In this document: positions 42,109 through 51,168 of the stretch, piece after piece
Numbering within the stretch: the first letter of the stretch is position 1
Layout: the number at the start of each line of letters is the position of its first letter
Assembly (NCBI GenBank): GCA_965530755.1
Contig: CBESNA010000007.1
Location: 55,765-119,764 of the forward strand
Direction: 5' to 3'
From: SZUA-35 sp965530755
GTDB taxonomy: Bacteria > Actinomycetota > Acidimicrobiia > Acidimicrobiales > SZUA-35
Length of the DNA stretch: 64,000 nt
Translations under genes and position numbers: made by a program
Notes under the pieces: generated by a model
The model's input: only the letters and a program-made list of their open reading frames with translations
What the model was told of the DNA's origin: nothing
Database searches by the model: none

Positions 42109-43179
42109 ATGATCACCGATCCAGAGCTTCCCGTTCTCGAGCGCCTCTCGATGCTGGACCGCTTCCTACCCGTGTGGATCATCGCCGCCATGGGTGCGGG
42201 TATCGGCCTGGGGCGCCTCCTCCCGGATCTGAACGAGTGGCTCGACACCGTCAAGATCGGCACGGTGTCGCTACCGATCGCGATCGGTCTGCTGTTGATG
42301 ATGTACCCGGTGTTGGCCAAGGTCCGATACTCCAAGATCGACGAAGTCGCCGCTGACCGGACCCTCATGGCCAGCTCACTGGTTCTGAACTGGCTGATCG
42401 GTCCTGCGCTCATGTTCGCCCTGGCGTGGCTGTTGCTCCCCGACCTCCCTGACTACCGGACCGGGCTGATCATCGTCGGGTTGGCCCGCTGTATCGCAAT
42501 GGTGCTGATCTGGAACGATCTCGCCTGCGGCGACCGTGAAGCCGCTGCGGTTCTCGTGGCTCTCAACTCGGTGTTTCAGATCGTCGCCTATGCCCTGCTC
42601 GGCTACTTCTACCTCGAACTGCTTCCCGGCTGGCTCGGGCTCGACACAGCACAACTCGACGTGTCGATGTGGGAGATCGCGAAAATCGTCCTCATCTTTC
42701 TGGGCATCCCGCTGGCCGCCGGTTACCTCACCAGACGATGGGGCGAGGCCGGTCCCGGGATCGACTGGTACGAGAACACGTTCCTTCCCCGTATCGGGCC
42801 GCTGGCCCTGTACGGCCTGCTGTTCACCATCACCATCCTGTTCGCGCTGCAGGGTGAAACCATCACCGACAAACCGGCCGACGTCGCAAGAATCGCTCTC
42901 CCGCTGCTCGCCTACTTCGCCATCATGTGGGTCACATCGTTCGCACTCGGGCTCCGTCTCGGACTGTCCTACGAGAAGAACGCCACGCTGGCCTTCACGG
43001 CGGCAGGCAACAACTTCGAACTCGGGATCGCTGTCGCCATTGGTGTCTTCGGCGTCAACTCCGGCCAAGCCCTCGCTGGAGTCGTCGGTCCGCTCATCGA
43101 AGTCCCTGTCCTCGTCGCCCTCGTCTATGTCGCGCTGTGGGCCCGAGGCCGCTTCTACCCAGCGGCCGAGGTCCGCTGA
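42109..43179 (+). CDS. acr3: arsenite efflux transporter Acr3
   Basis: 356 residues from the ATG at 42109 (GTG at 42085 possible). Ten helices of the BASS fold, with the Acr3 signature LARCIAMVLIWNDLACGD carrying the essential Cys, plus AGNNFELGIAVAIGVFG near the end. It expels As(III) or Sb(III). It follows ArsR, an ArsP-like permease and a redox protein, but is separated from them by a reverse-strand acyltransferase, so it probably has its own promoter in the 75-base divergent region. Confidence 0.92.
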   Translation: MITDPELPVLERLSMLDRFLPVWIIAAMGAGIGLGRLLPDLNEWLDTVKIGTVSLPIAIGLLLMMYPVLAKVRYSKIDEVAADRTLMASSLVLNWLIGPALMFALAWLLLPDLPDYRTGLIIVGLARCIAMVLIWNDLACGDREAAAVLVALNSVFQIVAYALLGYFYLELLPGWLGLDTAQLDVSMWEIAKIVLIFLGIPLAAGYLTRRWGEAGPGIDWYENTFLPRIGPLALYGLLFTITILFALQGETITDKPADVARIALPLLAYFAIMWVTSFALGLRLGLSYEKNATLAFTAAGNNFELGIAVAIGVFGVNSGQALAGVVGPLIEVPVLVALVYVALWARGRFYPAAEVR

Positions 43180-43195
43180 GCAATCCGCGCGACAT

Positions 43196-45862
43196 TCAGC
43201 GTCGACCGTCGCCGGCTCGTCGTTCTCGTTCGAGGGCACGATCGAGTGCACCGATCGCCAGATGCCCGGCCTGGGTGACGCTGAGACTGCGTCCAAGGTC
43301 GAGGAAGTGGTCGAGGTCGTCGCCAAGCGCGGCCTCGAGATCGCGTTGCGCATTGCGCCGCGGGAGGTGTCCGATTTCCATCATGGCACCGACGAGACGT
43401 GCACCCGTCTGGGCATCACCGGCCCGACTGAGGGCGATCGCCGTCACGCCGAAGAGATGGCTCGCTCCTGCGTAGTAGTGCTGGTCGAGCGCCTCGCGGA
43501 GGGCGTCGCGGCACCCTTCGAGCGTGCTGAGCAGCTCACCACGCCGCGCCGTGACGTGGAGCTCGAGCCCGACGAGCAGCTGATCGAGCAGGTGACTCGA
43601 TGGCATCGATCGCGCCCAATCGCGCCCGTCGCGCCACGTTTCGATTCCGAGTTGGAGATCCGTGAAGGACTGGACCTGCCCGTTCGCCCATGCCGCGATG
43701 CATCGTGCGGTGATGCTGCCGGAAGTGCTGGCCAGGTCACTCAGCGCCTTGGCGTGTTCGACCATCGCCGGCCCCGGCGAGTGGATGCACAGGTGGAAGG
43801 TCCGGAACCCGTGAGCCCAGATCTTGCCTCCGGTGCGTTGCGGGTCGGTGGCAAGCCATGCAGAGGTGAGTTCGTCGCTCGCCTCTGGTGTGTGCACGTT
43901 GTTGAGGAACACCGACGCCAGCGCACACCGGCAAAAACCTTCGGGGTCGGACGGATCGGCGGCCAGGCCCGCTTCGGCCAGTTCGTCGACCTGCCCGTCC
44001 AGGGTGAAATACGAACCGACAGCCGCCGCACCGCACAGGTCGGTGTAGCGCGACTGACGCTCGATGCCGCTGACGGCGAGCAACTCCTCGGCCCAGCCGA
44101 ACAGTTCGAACCGCATCGACATCGCGGCAAACCAAACGAGCGCGACCACCAGTTCGGCACCACTGTCGAGGTCGCCGAGCGCTTCGAAGGTGTCGAGCGC
44201 GGTTCGGAAGTTGGACCACTCGGTGTCGAGCACTCGCCAGACCTCGGGCTCCGTCGAGCCGAAGAGCAAGCCACCCTCGTGCTGGGCCAGCTCGCAGTAG
44301 TAGGAAGCGTGCCGGGTCCGGACCGCTGTCGCTCCCCGATCTTCGTCGAGTTCCGCGTGAGCGAACAGGCGCAAAGTCTCGAGCATCCGAAACCGTTGAT
44401 GGCCGTCGATGTCGTCGCTGGTCAGCATCGACTTGTCGAGCAGCGCCAGCACGAGTTCGGGGACGTCACCTGGCCGAACCAATGAGTCGTCCCCACAAAC
44501 CGCACCCGCGGCGGCCAGGTCGAACCCGCCCGAGAACACGCTCAACCTCGTGAACAGCGCAGCTTCGGCGGGTGCGAGCAGGTCGTACGACCAACGCACC
44601 GTCGCTCGCAGCGTCTCGTGTCGATCCCCGTGCACGACTCGGCCGATCGCGTCGAGCCCGTCTCGTAGGCCATCGGCGATCTCACCCGGGGTCATCAATC
44701 GAATCCGTGCCGCGGCGAGCTCGATTGCGAGCGGGAGACCGTCGAGTCGACGGGCGACGTCGGCCACCGCAAAGCGGTTGGCCGCGTTCAACTCGAAACG
44801 ATCGTCGAGGCGCCGAGCACGGTCGACGAACAGGTCGACGCCGTCCGTCTCTGGCGTGAGCGGTGCCGCGATGACCTGCTGCTCTCCACGCAGGCCGAGC
44901 GCCTCCCGGCTGGTCGCCAGCACGTGGACTCCACCCGCGTCGAGGAGCCGCGCGACAACCTCGCGGACGGTGTCCATCACGTGTTCGCAGTTGTCGAGGA
45001 TCACGAGTCCGCGTCGGTCGGCGAGGTAGTCCCCGATCGAGTCGATCAGGTCCATCCCGGGTTGGCGACGTGCTCCCACGGTCTCGGCGATCGTCTCGAC
45101 CACCGCATCCCTGTCGACGGCGGGAACGAGGTCGCAGAAGTGGACCTGACCGCGGAAGCTCTCGACCGCCCGCGTACCGACCTCGATCGCGAGTCTTGTC
45201 TTCCCGACTCCGCCGGGGCCCAACACCGTGACCAACTGATCCTCGCCGAGCACGAACTGCAACGTCCGAGCGACGTCGAGCTCGCGACCGATCAGCGAGG
45301 TCTTCGGCTTCGGAAGGTTGGTGGGGGTGACTGGTCGACGGAGTGGTTGCGGGTCGGTGATGACGTCGTCGCTGAGCAGCATGTGGATCTCGTCGACGCC
45401 GATGCCGCGGAGCTCGTGTAGTCCTTCGCTGCGGAGCTCGAATCCTCTCATCATGGCGGCGCTCGAGGACGAGCAGACGATCTGGTCGCCGTTCGCGAGG
45501 TCAGCAATACGGGCCGCCCGGTTGACGACGGGTCCGAAATAGTCGTGGCCGGTGGGTTCGGCCTCACCGGTGTGTAGACCGATCCGGATCCTGAGCTGCA
45601 ACCCGCTCGGCGACAAAGAAGTCTGGTGACGATGCTGGAAGTCGATCGCCGCAGCGGCCGCAGTGCTCGCCGAGCGGAAGGCCGCCCAGCAGCCGTCCCC
45701 CAAGTGCTTGACGATTGATCCGCCATGCGCAGCCACGACCTCGGCGACGAGGGCATCGTGGGCGATCAGCAGTGAGCGCATCTCGGTGGGACGTTCTTCC
45801 CACCAACCCGAACTGTTCTCGATGTCAGTGAACAGGAACGTCACGACACCAGACGGCAACAC
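43196..45862 (-). CDS. class III nucleotide cyclase domain fused to NB-ARC-like ATPase
   Basis: About 888 residues; the GTG at 45862 follows GGGAGGGG, and a GTG at 45886 is also possible. The N-terminal domain is a class III cyclase: VTFLFTDIENSS (metal Asp), VKHLGDGCWAAF (second Asp) and VVNRAARIADLA. An ATPase follows with GPGGVGKTRLAIEV and LVILDNCEHVMD, then TSREALGLRGEQ and LDGLPLAIELAAAR, and a helical repeat C-terminus. This is the common actinobacterial cyclase-regulator architecture, lacking the usual C-terminal LuxR HTH. It may produce cyclic nucleotide or act as a signalling hub. Confidence 0.88.
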   Translation of the reverse strand: MLPSGVVTFLFTDIENSSGWWEERPTEMRSLLIAHDALVAEVVAAHGGSIVKHLGDGCWAAFRSASTAAAAAIDFQHRHQTSLSPSGLQLRIRIGLHTGEAEPTGHDYFGPVVNRAARIADLANGDQIVCSSSSAAMMRGFELRSEGLHELRGIGVDEIHMLLSDDVITDPQPLRRPVTPTNLPKPKTSLIGRELDVARTLQFVLGEDQLVTVLGPGGVGKTRLAIEVGTRAVESFRGQVHFCDLVPAVDRDAVVETIAETVGARRQPGMDLIDSIGDYLADRRGLVILDNCEHVMDTVREVVARLLDAGGVHVLATSREALGLRGEQQVIAAPLTPETDGVDLFVDRARRLDDRFELNAANRFAVADVARRLDGLPLAIELAAARIRLMTPGEIADGLRDGLDAIGRVVHGDRHETLRATVRWSYDLLAPAEAALFTRLSVFSGGFDLAAAGAVCGDDSLVRPGDVPELVLALLDKSMLTSDDIDGHQRFRMLETLRLFAHAELDEDRGATAVRTRHASYYCELAQHEGGLLFGSTEPEVWRVLDTEWSNFRTALDTFEALGDLDSGAELVVALVWFAAMSMRFELFGWAEELLAVSGIERQSRYTDLCGAAAVGSYFTLDGQVDELAEAGLAADPSDPEGFCRCALASVFLNNVHTPEASDELTSAWLATDPQRTGGKIWAHGFRTFHLCIHSPGPAMVEHAKALSDLASTSGSITARCIAAWANGQVQSFTDLQLGIETWRDGRDWARSMPSSHLLDQLLVGLELHVTARRGELLSTLEGCRDALREALDQHYYAGASHLFGVTAIALSRAGDAQTGARLVGAMMEIGHLPRRNAQRDLEAALGDDLDHFLDLGRSLSVTQAGHLAIGALDRALERERRAGDGRR

Positions 45863-46000
45863 GACCCCTCCCGTTGTCACTAACACGCGTCACCCCGTCC
45901 CCCGGCCGCCACGCTAGACCATCGTGCACGCTCAGCTGCCCGAGTCGCCAAAGGGATCCACACGACAGGAGGGTCACCGCTCGAGCGAACCCATGCCAGA

Positions 46001-47094
46001 CCCACGCAGAGCGATACGCACCAACTTCGTCACGTGCTCGACGGGTGGGACATCCACCTCGCCTCGGACGATCTACTGACACGCTGGTATGGGCAGCCGC
46101 TCGACGGCAGATCCGACCGCGCCGGAGACAACCTGTGGTGCCGACCATCACCCGACGCTCCGTGGCGGCTCGACATTCTCATCGGCGACGGCGACCGACA
46201 CGAATGGATCTACCGCCGCGACCCTTCGATACGGCGCCCCTGGGCCGACGCGGTGCTGACCAGCGCCGACGGCGTTCCCTACCTCGCTCCGGAGCTGCAA
46301 TTGCTGTTCAAGAGCAAGGGTCTTCGCCCGAAGGACGATGTCGATGCCACCACGGTGATCCCCGAACTGGAATCGGAGCGTCGAACCTGGCTCGCGCAGC
46401 ACTTGGCGGCCGACCATCCGTGGCAGACCACCGTCGCCGGCAGAAGAGCGCGACAGGCGATGAACGCCATGACGGGCTCGGATCCCGAGGTGGCATTGAT
46501 CGCGGCGGGGCGATCCTCTCAGGCGTGGGCGACTGTCGACGGCGACCGGCCGCCCTACTCCGTGATCTGCACCACCTCCCCGCCACTGGATGGGGCCCCC
46601 TCGCGAACCGTTCTGATGAACTCCGAGGTTCCTCCAGCACAGAAACCGACGGCATCACCGACCGCTGGTTCCACACAGCCATCTGGCCCTTTGACGGATC
46701 TGAGCTGGCGGCACACCCCATCTCAGTGCTGGAACCTGATCTGGCTCCGGCGCTCACTCTGCGACGGGACGAGATCCTGGCTGCAGCGACGGAACCCTTC
46801 GGCCCCGTGCACTCTGATCTGCACCACCAGCACCTCCTCCACGTCGACCACGAGCTGACCGGTGTTCTCGACTTCGGCGACGCCTTCATCGGATCCACCG
46901 CATGGGACTTCGCTCTCATCCGCTGGTACTACGGGGCCATCAACGCGAGACGAGTGGCCGATGCTTACGAGCCAGGCATCAACATGGTCGAACGAGCGTC
47001 GGCGCTCGCCCTTGCGGTTGGTTGCTACAAGGTCGCCAAGACGCCAGAGGATGCAGCAGCCCGCGCCCGACTCCGGGCGCTCCTCACTGGATGA
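46001..47094 (+). pseudogene. decayed nucleotidyltransferase-aminoglycoside phosphotransferase fusion
   Basis: Two frames carry recognisable pieces. Frame A (to about 46550) reads LDGWDIHLAS, GDNLWCRPSPDAPWRLDILI and PYLAPELQLLFKSKGLRPKD, the middle and end of an aminoglycoside 2''-adenylyltransferase-like domain whose N-terminus is missing, then IAAGRSSQAWATVDG, the start of a kinase N-lobe. Frame B (from about 46550) resumes with LRDLHHLPATGWGPL and continues through HSDLHHQHLLHVDHELTGVLDFGDA to the stop. Roughly 60-80 N-lobe residues and the ATP site between them are absent. With a 5' truncation, an internal deletion and a frame change, it is not functional. Confidence 0.72.
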
Positions 47095-47101
47095 CTTCGA
47101 T

Positions 47102-47998
47102 TCACCAATCGGGAACCGATTGGCGATCCGGCAACACCTTGGGCGACGGGTCCATGGAGAGATTCGTCGTCTGACCGACAGAGAGTCCGGCACCCTCCAG
47201 CGCATCGACGAGGGCGGTGAGCAGCAGACCGCAGTGGTACGGCTCGGTCGTGCGGTCGTCGATCCAGGCGTAGGCCCGAAAGAACATGGCTTCGCCCCCG
47301 ACCCGCTCGAAGACGACGAAGGGTCGACGGCCTTCGCTGCACCAGGTCAGATCGTCGAGCGCCCCGTTCATCGCATGGAGGGCGGCGGCGCGATCGGGAG
47401 TTCCGTCGAGCGGGATCTCGACCGAGATCCGGCAGCCGCCGAGCCTGCTGTGGTTGAGCACCTGCAGCTCCTGGAACTGCGAGTTCGGCACCCACGCCGT
47501 CGTGCCATCGGGCAATTCCATTTCGGTCCGCAGTACCGACTTGTACCTGACGCGTCCGAAGATGCCTGCAACCGTGACCACGTCGCCAACGCGGTAGAGA
47601 TCGTCGATCGTGATCATCGCCCCAGCCACGAAATTCTGCCCGATGGGAGTGAAAGCGACGGCGCCGGTGACACCCACAGTCGCCAACAAGGCCGCCATCC
47701 CGGAAACGTCGAGTCCGACGAACTCGAGCCCGCCGATGATCACGAAGATCCGAACGAGCTTGGGTCCGAAGAACAACAGCTGCTGCTGTGCCCGCTCATC
47801 CTCGACGCGACCGATGGCTCTGCGCACGACCCCGCTGGCTGCCATTGCGGCCAACACAACTGCAGCGATCCGAATCACCACGGGGACGACGAGCACGATC
47901 ATCGTGTCGGTGTCGCCGTGCAGCGTCGCTTGCAGAGCGTCTGGCGTGAAGGATGGAGCATCGACCAGTGGAGCCAACGGCATCAGGGATGAAGACAT
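47102..47998 (-). CDS. MscS-family mechanosensitive channel
   Basis: 298 residues from the ATG at 47998, with AAAGG six bases upstream; a longer frame to 48115 is not supported. Three N-terminal helices (about 30-50, 68-88, 92-115) are followed by the pore-lining GVTGAVAFTPIGQNFVAGAMI and the beta domain VGDVVTVAGIFGRVRYKSVLRTEMELPDGTTAWVPN, split over several strands. Members release solutes on osmotic downshock. It is divergent from the FTR1 iron permease gene. Confidence 0.87.
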   Translation of the reverse strand: MSSSLMPLAPLVDAPSFTPDALQATLHGDTDTMIVLVVPVVIRIAAVVLAAMAASGVVRRAIGRVEDERAQQQLLFFGPKLVRIFVIIGGLEFVGLDVSGMAALLATVGVTGAVAFTPIGQNFVAGAMITIDDLYRVGDVVTVAGIFGRVRYKSVLRTEMELPDGTTAWVPNSQFQELQVLNHSRLGGCRISVEIPLDGTPDRAAALHAMNGALDDLTWCSEGRRPFVVFERVGGEAMFFRAYAWIDDRTTEPYHCGLLLTALVDALEGAGLSVGQTTNLSMDPSPKVLPDRQSVPDW

Positions 47999-48178
47999 TG
48001 CGACCTTTTCTCCGCCCGCACGGAGCTGCTCGGCTTGCGCCTTTCGACCGAACGAGACGGACCGTAGCAGAGAGTCGTAACACAACCGCAACACTCGGTG
48101 GATCGGCCGACTCACCAGGACCCCGATATCGATACGACAGTGCAGGCGTCGAGGACCGGGGAAAGTTGGTCAGGCGTG

Positions 48179-48208
48179 TTGACGATCGATGTTAGGCATC
48201 CTTAAACT
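48179..48208 (+). promoter_or_regulatory. promoter of the FTR1 gene with iron-box-like dyad
   Basis: TTGACG (48179-48184), an 18-base spacer and TAAACT (48203-48208) end seven bases before the ATG at 48216, consistent with a leaderless mRNA. The imperfect dyad TTAGGCATCCTTAA (48192-48205) lies between the -35 and -10 and recalls half-sites of DtxR/IdeR iron boxes (TTAGG/CCTAA). The match is only partial. Confidence 0.4.
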
Positions 48209-48215
48209 CGTCAGG

Positions 48216-49079
48216 ATGGGATCCAGTTTCTTGATCACGTTGCGCGAAGGACTCGAGATCGCTCTCGTCCTCGCCATCATTATCGCCTACGTCCAGAAGA
48301 CCGGCCGCAGCGATCGGCTGTCCACGATCTGGGCCGGCAGTGCCGTCGCAGCGGTGGTCTGCATCGCAACCGGCTTCTTGTTCCACAGAGTTGTTGGGGA
48401 GTTCGAGGGCAAGTGGGAACAGTTCATCGAGGGTGCTCTTGCCCTGGCAGCCGTGGCGGTGCTCACCTGGATGATCTTCTGGATGCGAGCCCACGCCCGG
48501 GGCATCAGCTCCGATCTCCACGCAAAGATCGACGACGCAATCGATCGCTCACCGCTCGCACTCGCCTTTGTCGCCTTCGTCGCTGTGGCACGCGAGGGCT
48601 TTGAAACGGTTCTGTTCCTTCTCGGGGCGGAGACCTCGAGCGCATCGGGCACCGACGTCGTGGTCGGCGGCGTGATCGGTCTCGCGATCGCAGCGGTCCT
48701 GGGCTACCTCTTCTACCTGGGGAGCGGCCAGATCGATCTGAAGAAGTTCTTCAACTGGACCGGCCTGTTGCTCATTCTCTTCGCGGCGGGACTGTTCGCC
48801 AAAGGTGTGCACGAGTTCCGCGAGTACTTCGAGCTCGAAGCCGCCTGGTACAGCAAACCCGTGTGGGACATCACCGACGGCCCGCTCGCCAGCGGCTGGG
48901 TGCACGACTTCATGAAGGGGCTCTTCGGCTGGAGCCCGCACCCCGAGCGCATCCGCTTCGTGGCCTACTTCGCATTCCTGGTGCCGGCTCTCTGGTTCTA
49001 CTACCGGCCGGCGTCGAACCCAGACGCCACCCGCTCGGCCGACGCTACCCAAACCCCTGAGCGAGCCTCTGTGTCGTGA
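48216..49079 (+). CDS. FTR1-family iron permease (EfeU-like)
   Basis: 287 residues from the ATG at 48216, which gives the standard beginning MGSSFLITLREGLEIALVLA. Seven membrane helices; the two iron-binding REXXE-type motifs are REGLE (near residue 10) and REGFE (near 127). A conserved KGVHEFREYFELE segment lies before the last helix. It imports oxidised ferrous iron across the membrane. Partner genes efeO (Cu/periplasmic) and efeB (peroxidase) are not in the window. The C-terminal about 25 residues are a polar tail. Confidence 0.88.
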   Translation: MGSSFLITLREGLEIALVLAIIIAYVQKTGRSDRLSTIWAGSAVAAVVCIATGFLFHRVVGEFEGKWEQFIEGALALAAVAVLTWMIFWMRAHARGISSDLHAKIDDAIDRSPLALAFVAFVAVAREGFETVLFLLGAETSSASGTDVVVGGVIGLAIAAVLGYLFYLGSGQIDLKKFFNWTGLLLILFAAGLFAKGVHEFREYFELEAAWYSKPVWDITDGPLASGWVHDFMKGLFGWSPHPERIRFVAYFAFLVPALWFYYRPASNPDATRSADATQTPERASVS

Positions 49080-49120
49080 GCCAGAGCCCTCAACACCCGT
49101 AAAGAGCTATCGTCCAATTC

Positions 49121-49516
49121 GTGCAGGCGGACTCCGACGACGGCGTATATCCGACCCGGACGGGGCGAGCGTTCGTCGACGAGTTCGGTTTGGTGCGCCT
49201 CGAGCACAATCCCGGAGCGGTGCTCGACGAAGATGCAGCGATCGAGAACACCGAGGCGATCCTGGCGGCAGCGGCCGGTGGTCGGCATCCACTCATCGTC
49301 GACATCCGCGACGTCAAAAGCATCGATGCGCGAGCGCGTCGCTATCACGCCGAGGTCACCGGCCGACACGTCACGAGGGTGGCATTGCTCGTCGGACCGC
49401 CGCTGAGCCGCGTCATCGGCAACTTCTTTCTCGGCCTGAACCAGTCGCAGCATCCCCTCGAGCTGTTCAGCGACGAAGCAACGGCTGTGGCGTGGCTCAA
49501 GGAGTCGGTCGCATGA
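49121..49516 (+). CDS. DUF7793 (STAS-like) protein
   Basis: 131 residues from a GTG that lies seven bases after the box TATCGT (49108-49113), suggesting a leaderless start. The core resembles the actinobacterial STAS-like DUF7793 family: HPLIVDIRDVKSIDARARRYH, then VALLVGPPLSRVIGNFFLGL and a terminal AVAWLKESVA helix. Such proteins usually sit in small regulatory operons. Its stop overlaps the kinase gene start (ATGA), so it is probably a sensing partner of the kinase. Confidence 0.78.
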   Translation: MQADSDDGVYPTRTGRAFVDEFGLVRLEHNPGAVLDEDAAIENTEAILAAAAGGRHPLIVDIRDVKSIDARARRYHAEVTGRHVTRVALLVGPPLSRVIGNFFLGLNQSQHPLELFSDEATAVAWLKESVA

Positions 49517-50478
49517 TCGACGACCTGCCCTCCGACGTCGGGTCACAGCTTGGTGGAGCAGTCGAGTTGATCCTTGCGCTCGCCGGCGGGGATCTCGGCG
49601 CCCGTGGTGTCGTCAGCGATCTCGGCGATGAAGTCGATGCGGTGATCGGCGGCCTCAACATGCTCGCCGAGGAGTTGGAGATCACGTTCGGCGCGCTCCG
49701 CCGGCGTACTGTCCAACTCGAGCGGGCCAACGCCGAACTCGTGGCTGCTCAGTCTCAGATGGTGCAGTCTGCCAAGTTGGCATCGCTTGGCGAGATCGCA
49801 GCAGGGATCGCCCACGAACTGAATCAGCCTCTCGGCATCATCCAGCTGTACTGCGAGTCGGCGGTCGATGCCCTCGGCGAGGGCGACTCGGCGAACCTCG
49901 AACACCGAGCTGCAGAGGCGGCAGACCACGTCGGTGTGGCGCTCGGCCAAATGGATCGGGCCTCCGAAATCGTTCGCCAAGTACAGACCTTTGCCCGCGA
50001 AGACACGAATCTCGAAATGGCCGAGGCGAACATCGCGCAGCTGGTTTCTGCTGGCCTCATCCTGCTCCGCCGAGAGATGGCCGAACTCGACATCGAGCTG
50101 GTCGAGCGCATCGAACCCGGGATTCGGCCGCTGCGGTGTCGCGAACATCGGGTGCAGCAGATCTTGTTCAACCTCGTCTCCAACGCCCGAGACGCCGTGC
50201 GAAGAAGGGGAGGATCGCTGGTCGGCGTCGACGTCAGTTCATCAGGCACCGATGTGGTCTTCGAAGTGAGCGACAACGGTCCGGGGGTTGACCCAGCGGA
50301 CCTCTCGAGGTTCATGGATCCGTTCTTCACGACCAAGCCCGCCGGTCTCGGCACCGGATTGGGCCTTGCCATCTGCCAGACGATTGCCACTGAGCACGGC
50401 GGCTCGCTCACCTACGAACGACGCAACGACCTGACCGTCTTCGCGCTGCGGCTGCCGCAGGCAGCAGCCGATCGATGA
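49513..50478 (+). CDS. cytosolic histidine kinase (HisKA-HATPase)
   Basis: 321 residues. No membrane helix. Residues about 20-75 form an N-terminal coiled region (LGDEVDAVIGGLNMLAEEL). A dimerisation helix with the phospho-acceptor His follows in ASLGEIAAGIAHELNQPL, and an ATPase domain with LFNLVSNARDAV, VSDNGPGVDP, FFTTKPAGLGTGLGLAICQT. The NQPL and FFTTK pattern is the NtrB/HWE-free group used by many cytosolic kinases. It overlaps both its neighbours by four bases: DUF7793 protein upstream, receiver protein downstream. Confidence 0.9.
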   Translation: MIDDLPSDVGSQLGGAVELILALAGGDLGARGVVSDLGDEVDAVIGGLNMLAEELEITFGALRRRTVQLERANAELVAAQSQMVQSAKLASLGEIAAGIAHELNQPLGIIQLYCESAVDALGEGDSANLEHRAAEAADHVGVALGQMDRASEIVRQVQTFAREDTNLEMAEANIAQLVSAGLILLRREMAELDIELVERIEPGIRPLRCREHRVQQILFNLVSNARDAVRRRGGSLVGVDVSSSGTDVVFEVSDNGPGVDPADLSRFMDPFFTTKPAGLGTGLGLAICQTIATEHGGSLTYERRNDLTVFALRLPQAAADR

Positions 50479-50852
50479 GAATCCTCGTGGTCGACGACGA
50501 AGAACTGATCGCTGCCATACTGCGCGAGCACCTCGAAGGTCAGGGCCATGACGTCGAAGTCGCCGCGAACGGATTGGTCGCAGCCCAGCTCTGGACAGAT
50601 CTGGACTTTGACGTGCTCGTGTCCGACATCAAACTTCCCGGACTGTCGGGTGTCGAACTATTGGCGAAGATCCGAGCTGACGGCGACACACAACCCTGTC
50701 TCCTTCTCAGCGGACATGTCGATGATGCGAAATTGGATTCCCAGCCACAACTTCAACCCGCGGCGATGCTCGCAAAGCCTTTCTCGTTTGCTCAGTTCGA
50801 CGCGATGCTGGAACCTCTTTGCCGCTCCGGCGACGCGACGCCCCCGCCTTGA
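50475..50852 (+). CDS. stand-alone receiver (CheY-like) response regulator
   Basis: 125 residues, a single receiver domain with the acidic pair DDEE, phospho-acceptor Asp at 53 (VSDIKLPGLSG), Ser in LLLSGHVDD and Lys in MLAKPFSFAQF. No output domain, so it acts by protein interaction or as a phosphate sink. It completes a three-gene operon with the DUF7793 protein and the kinase, each coupled by ATGA overlaps. Confidence 0.9.
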   Translation: MRILVVDDEELIAAILREHLEGQGHDVEVAANGLVAAQLWTDLDFDVLVSDIKLPGLSGVELLAKIRADGDTQPCLLLSGHVDDAKLDSQPQLQPAAMLAKPFSFAQFDAMLEPLCRSGDATPPP

Positions 50853-50888
50853 CCGGGGCGAGCACGGACATCACGGAGGCCGAGGTCG

Positions 50889-51040
50889 TCAGGCGAGCTG
50901 TTCGGCGAGGGTGATGAAGCTGTCGGCCGCGATCCGGGATGCCCATCGCCGACGGGACCGACCAGCCGATCGATGACCTGCCGCAGCGGTGCCAGATCGA
51001 GCGTGGTCTCGTTGATGTCGAACACGATGACCCGGCTCAC
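50889..51040 (-). pseudogene. haloacid dehalogenase remnant with internal deletion
   Basis: The GTG at 51040 opens MSRVIVFDINETTLDLAPLR, the N-terminus of a type II haloacid dehalogenase (nucleophile Asp in FDINET). After about 30 residues the frame changes, and the last 20 residues, RRWASRIAADSFITLAEQLA in another frame, look like the end of the same kind of protein. Only about 50 of an expected 220-240 residues remain, so an internal deletion removed the core. Confidence 0.6.
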
Positions 51041-51144
51041 GCGGCCCGGGCTTCGGTGTCGAGACCCAGCAACTCGGGACAGAATGCCCCGAGTCGCTGC
51101 AAGTCTCTGCAATCCAGCGTCACACCGATGTGAACAATGCTCAT
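51037..51144 (-). pseudogene. glyoxalase/VOC N-terminal remnant
   Basis: 35 codons starting MSIVHIGVTLDCRDLQRL and AFCPELLGLD, which matches the first strand and helix of VOC-fold dioxygenase or glyoxalase-like proteins, then stops after DTEARAA. A normal domain needs 110-130 residues. The stop overlaps the GTG of the dehalogenase remnant, implying the two were once an operon. Both decayed by internal deletions. Confidence 0.5.
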
Positions 51145-51168
51145 TTCACGACCGGTGCACGCGAGTCA

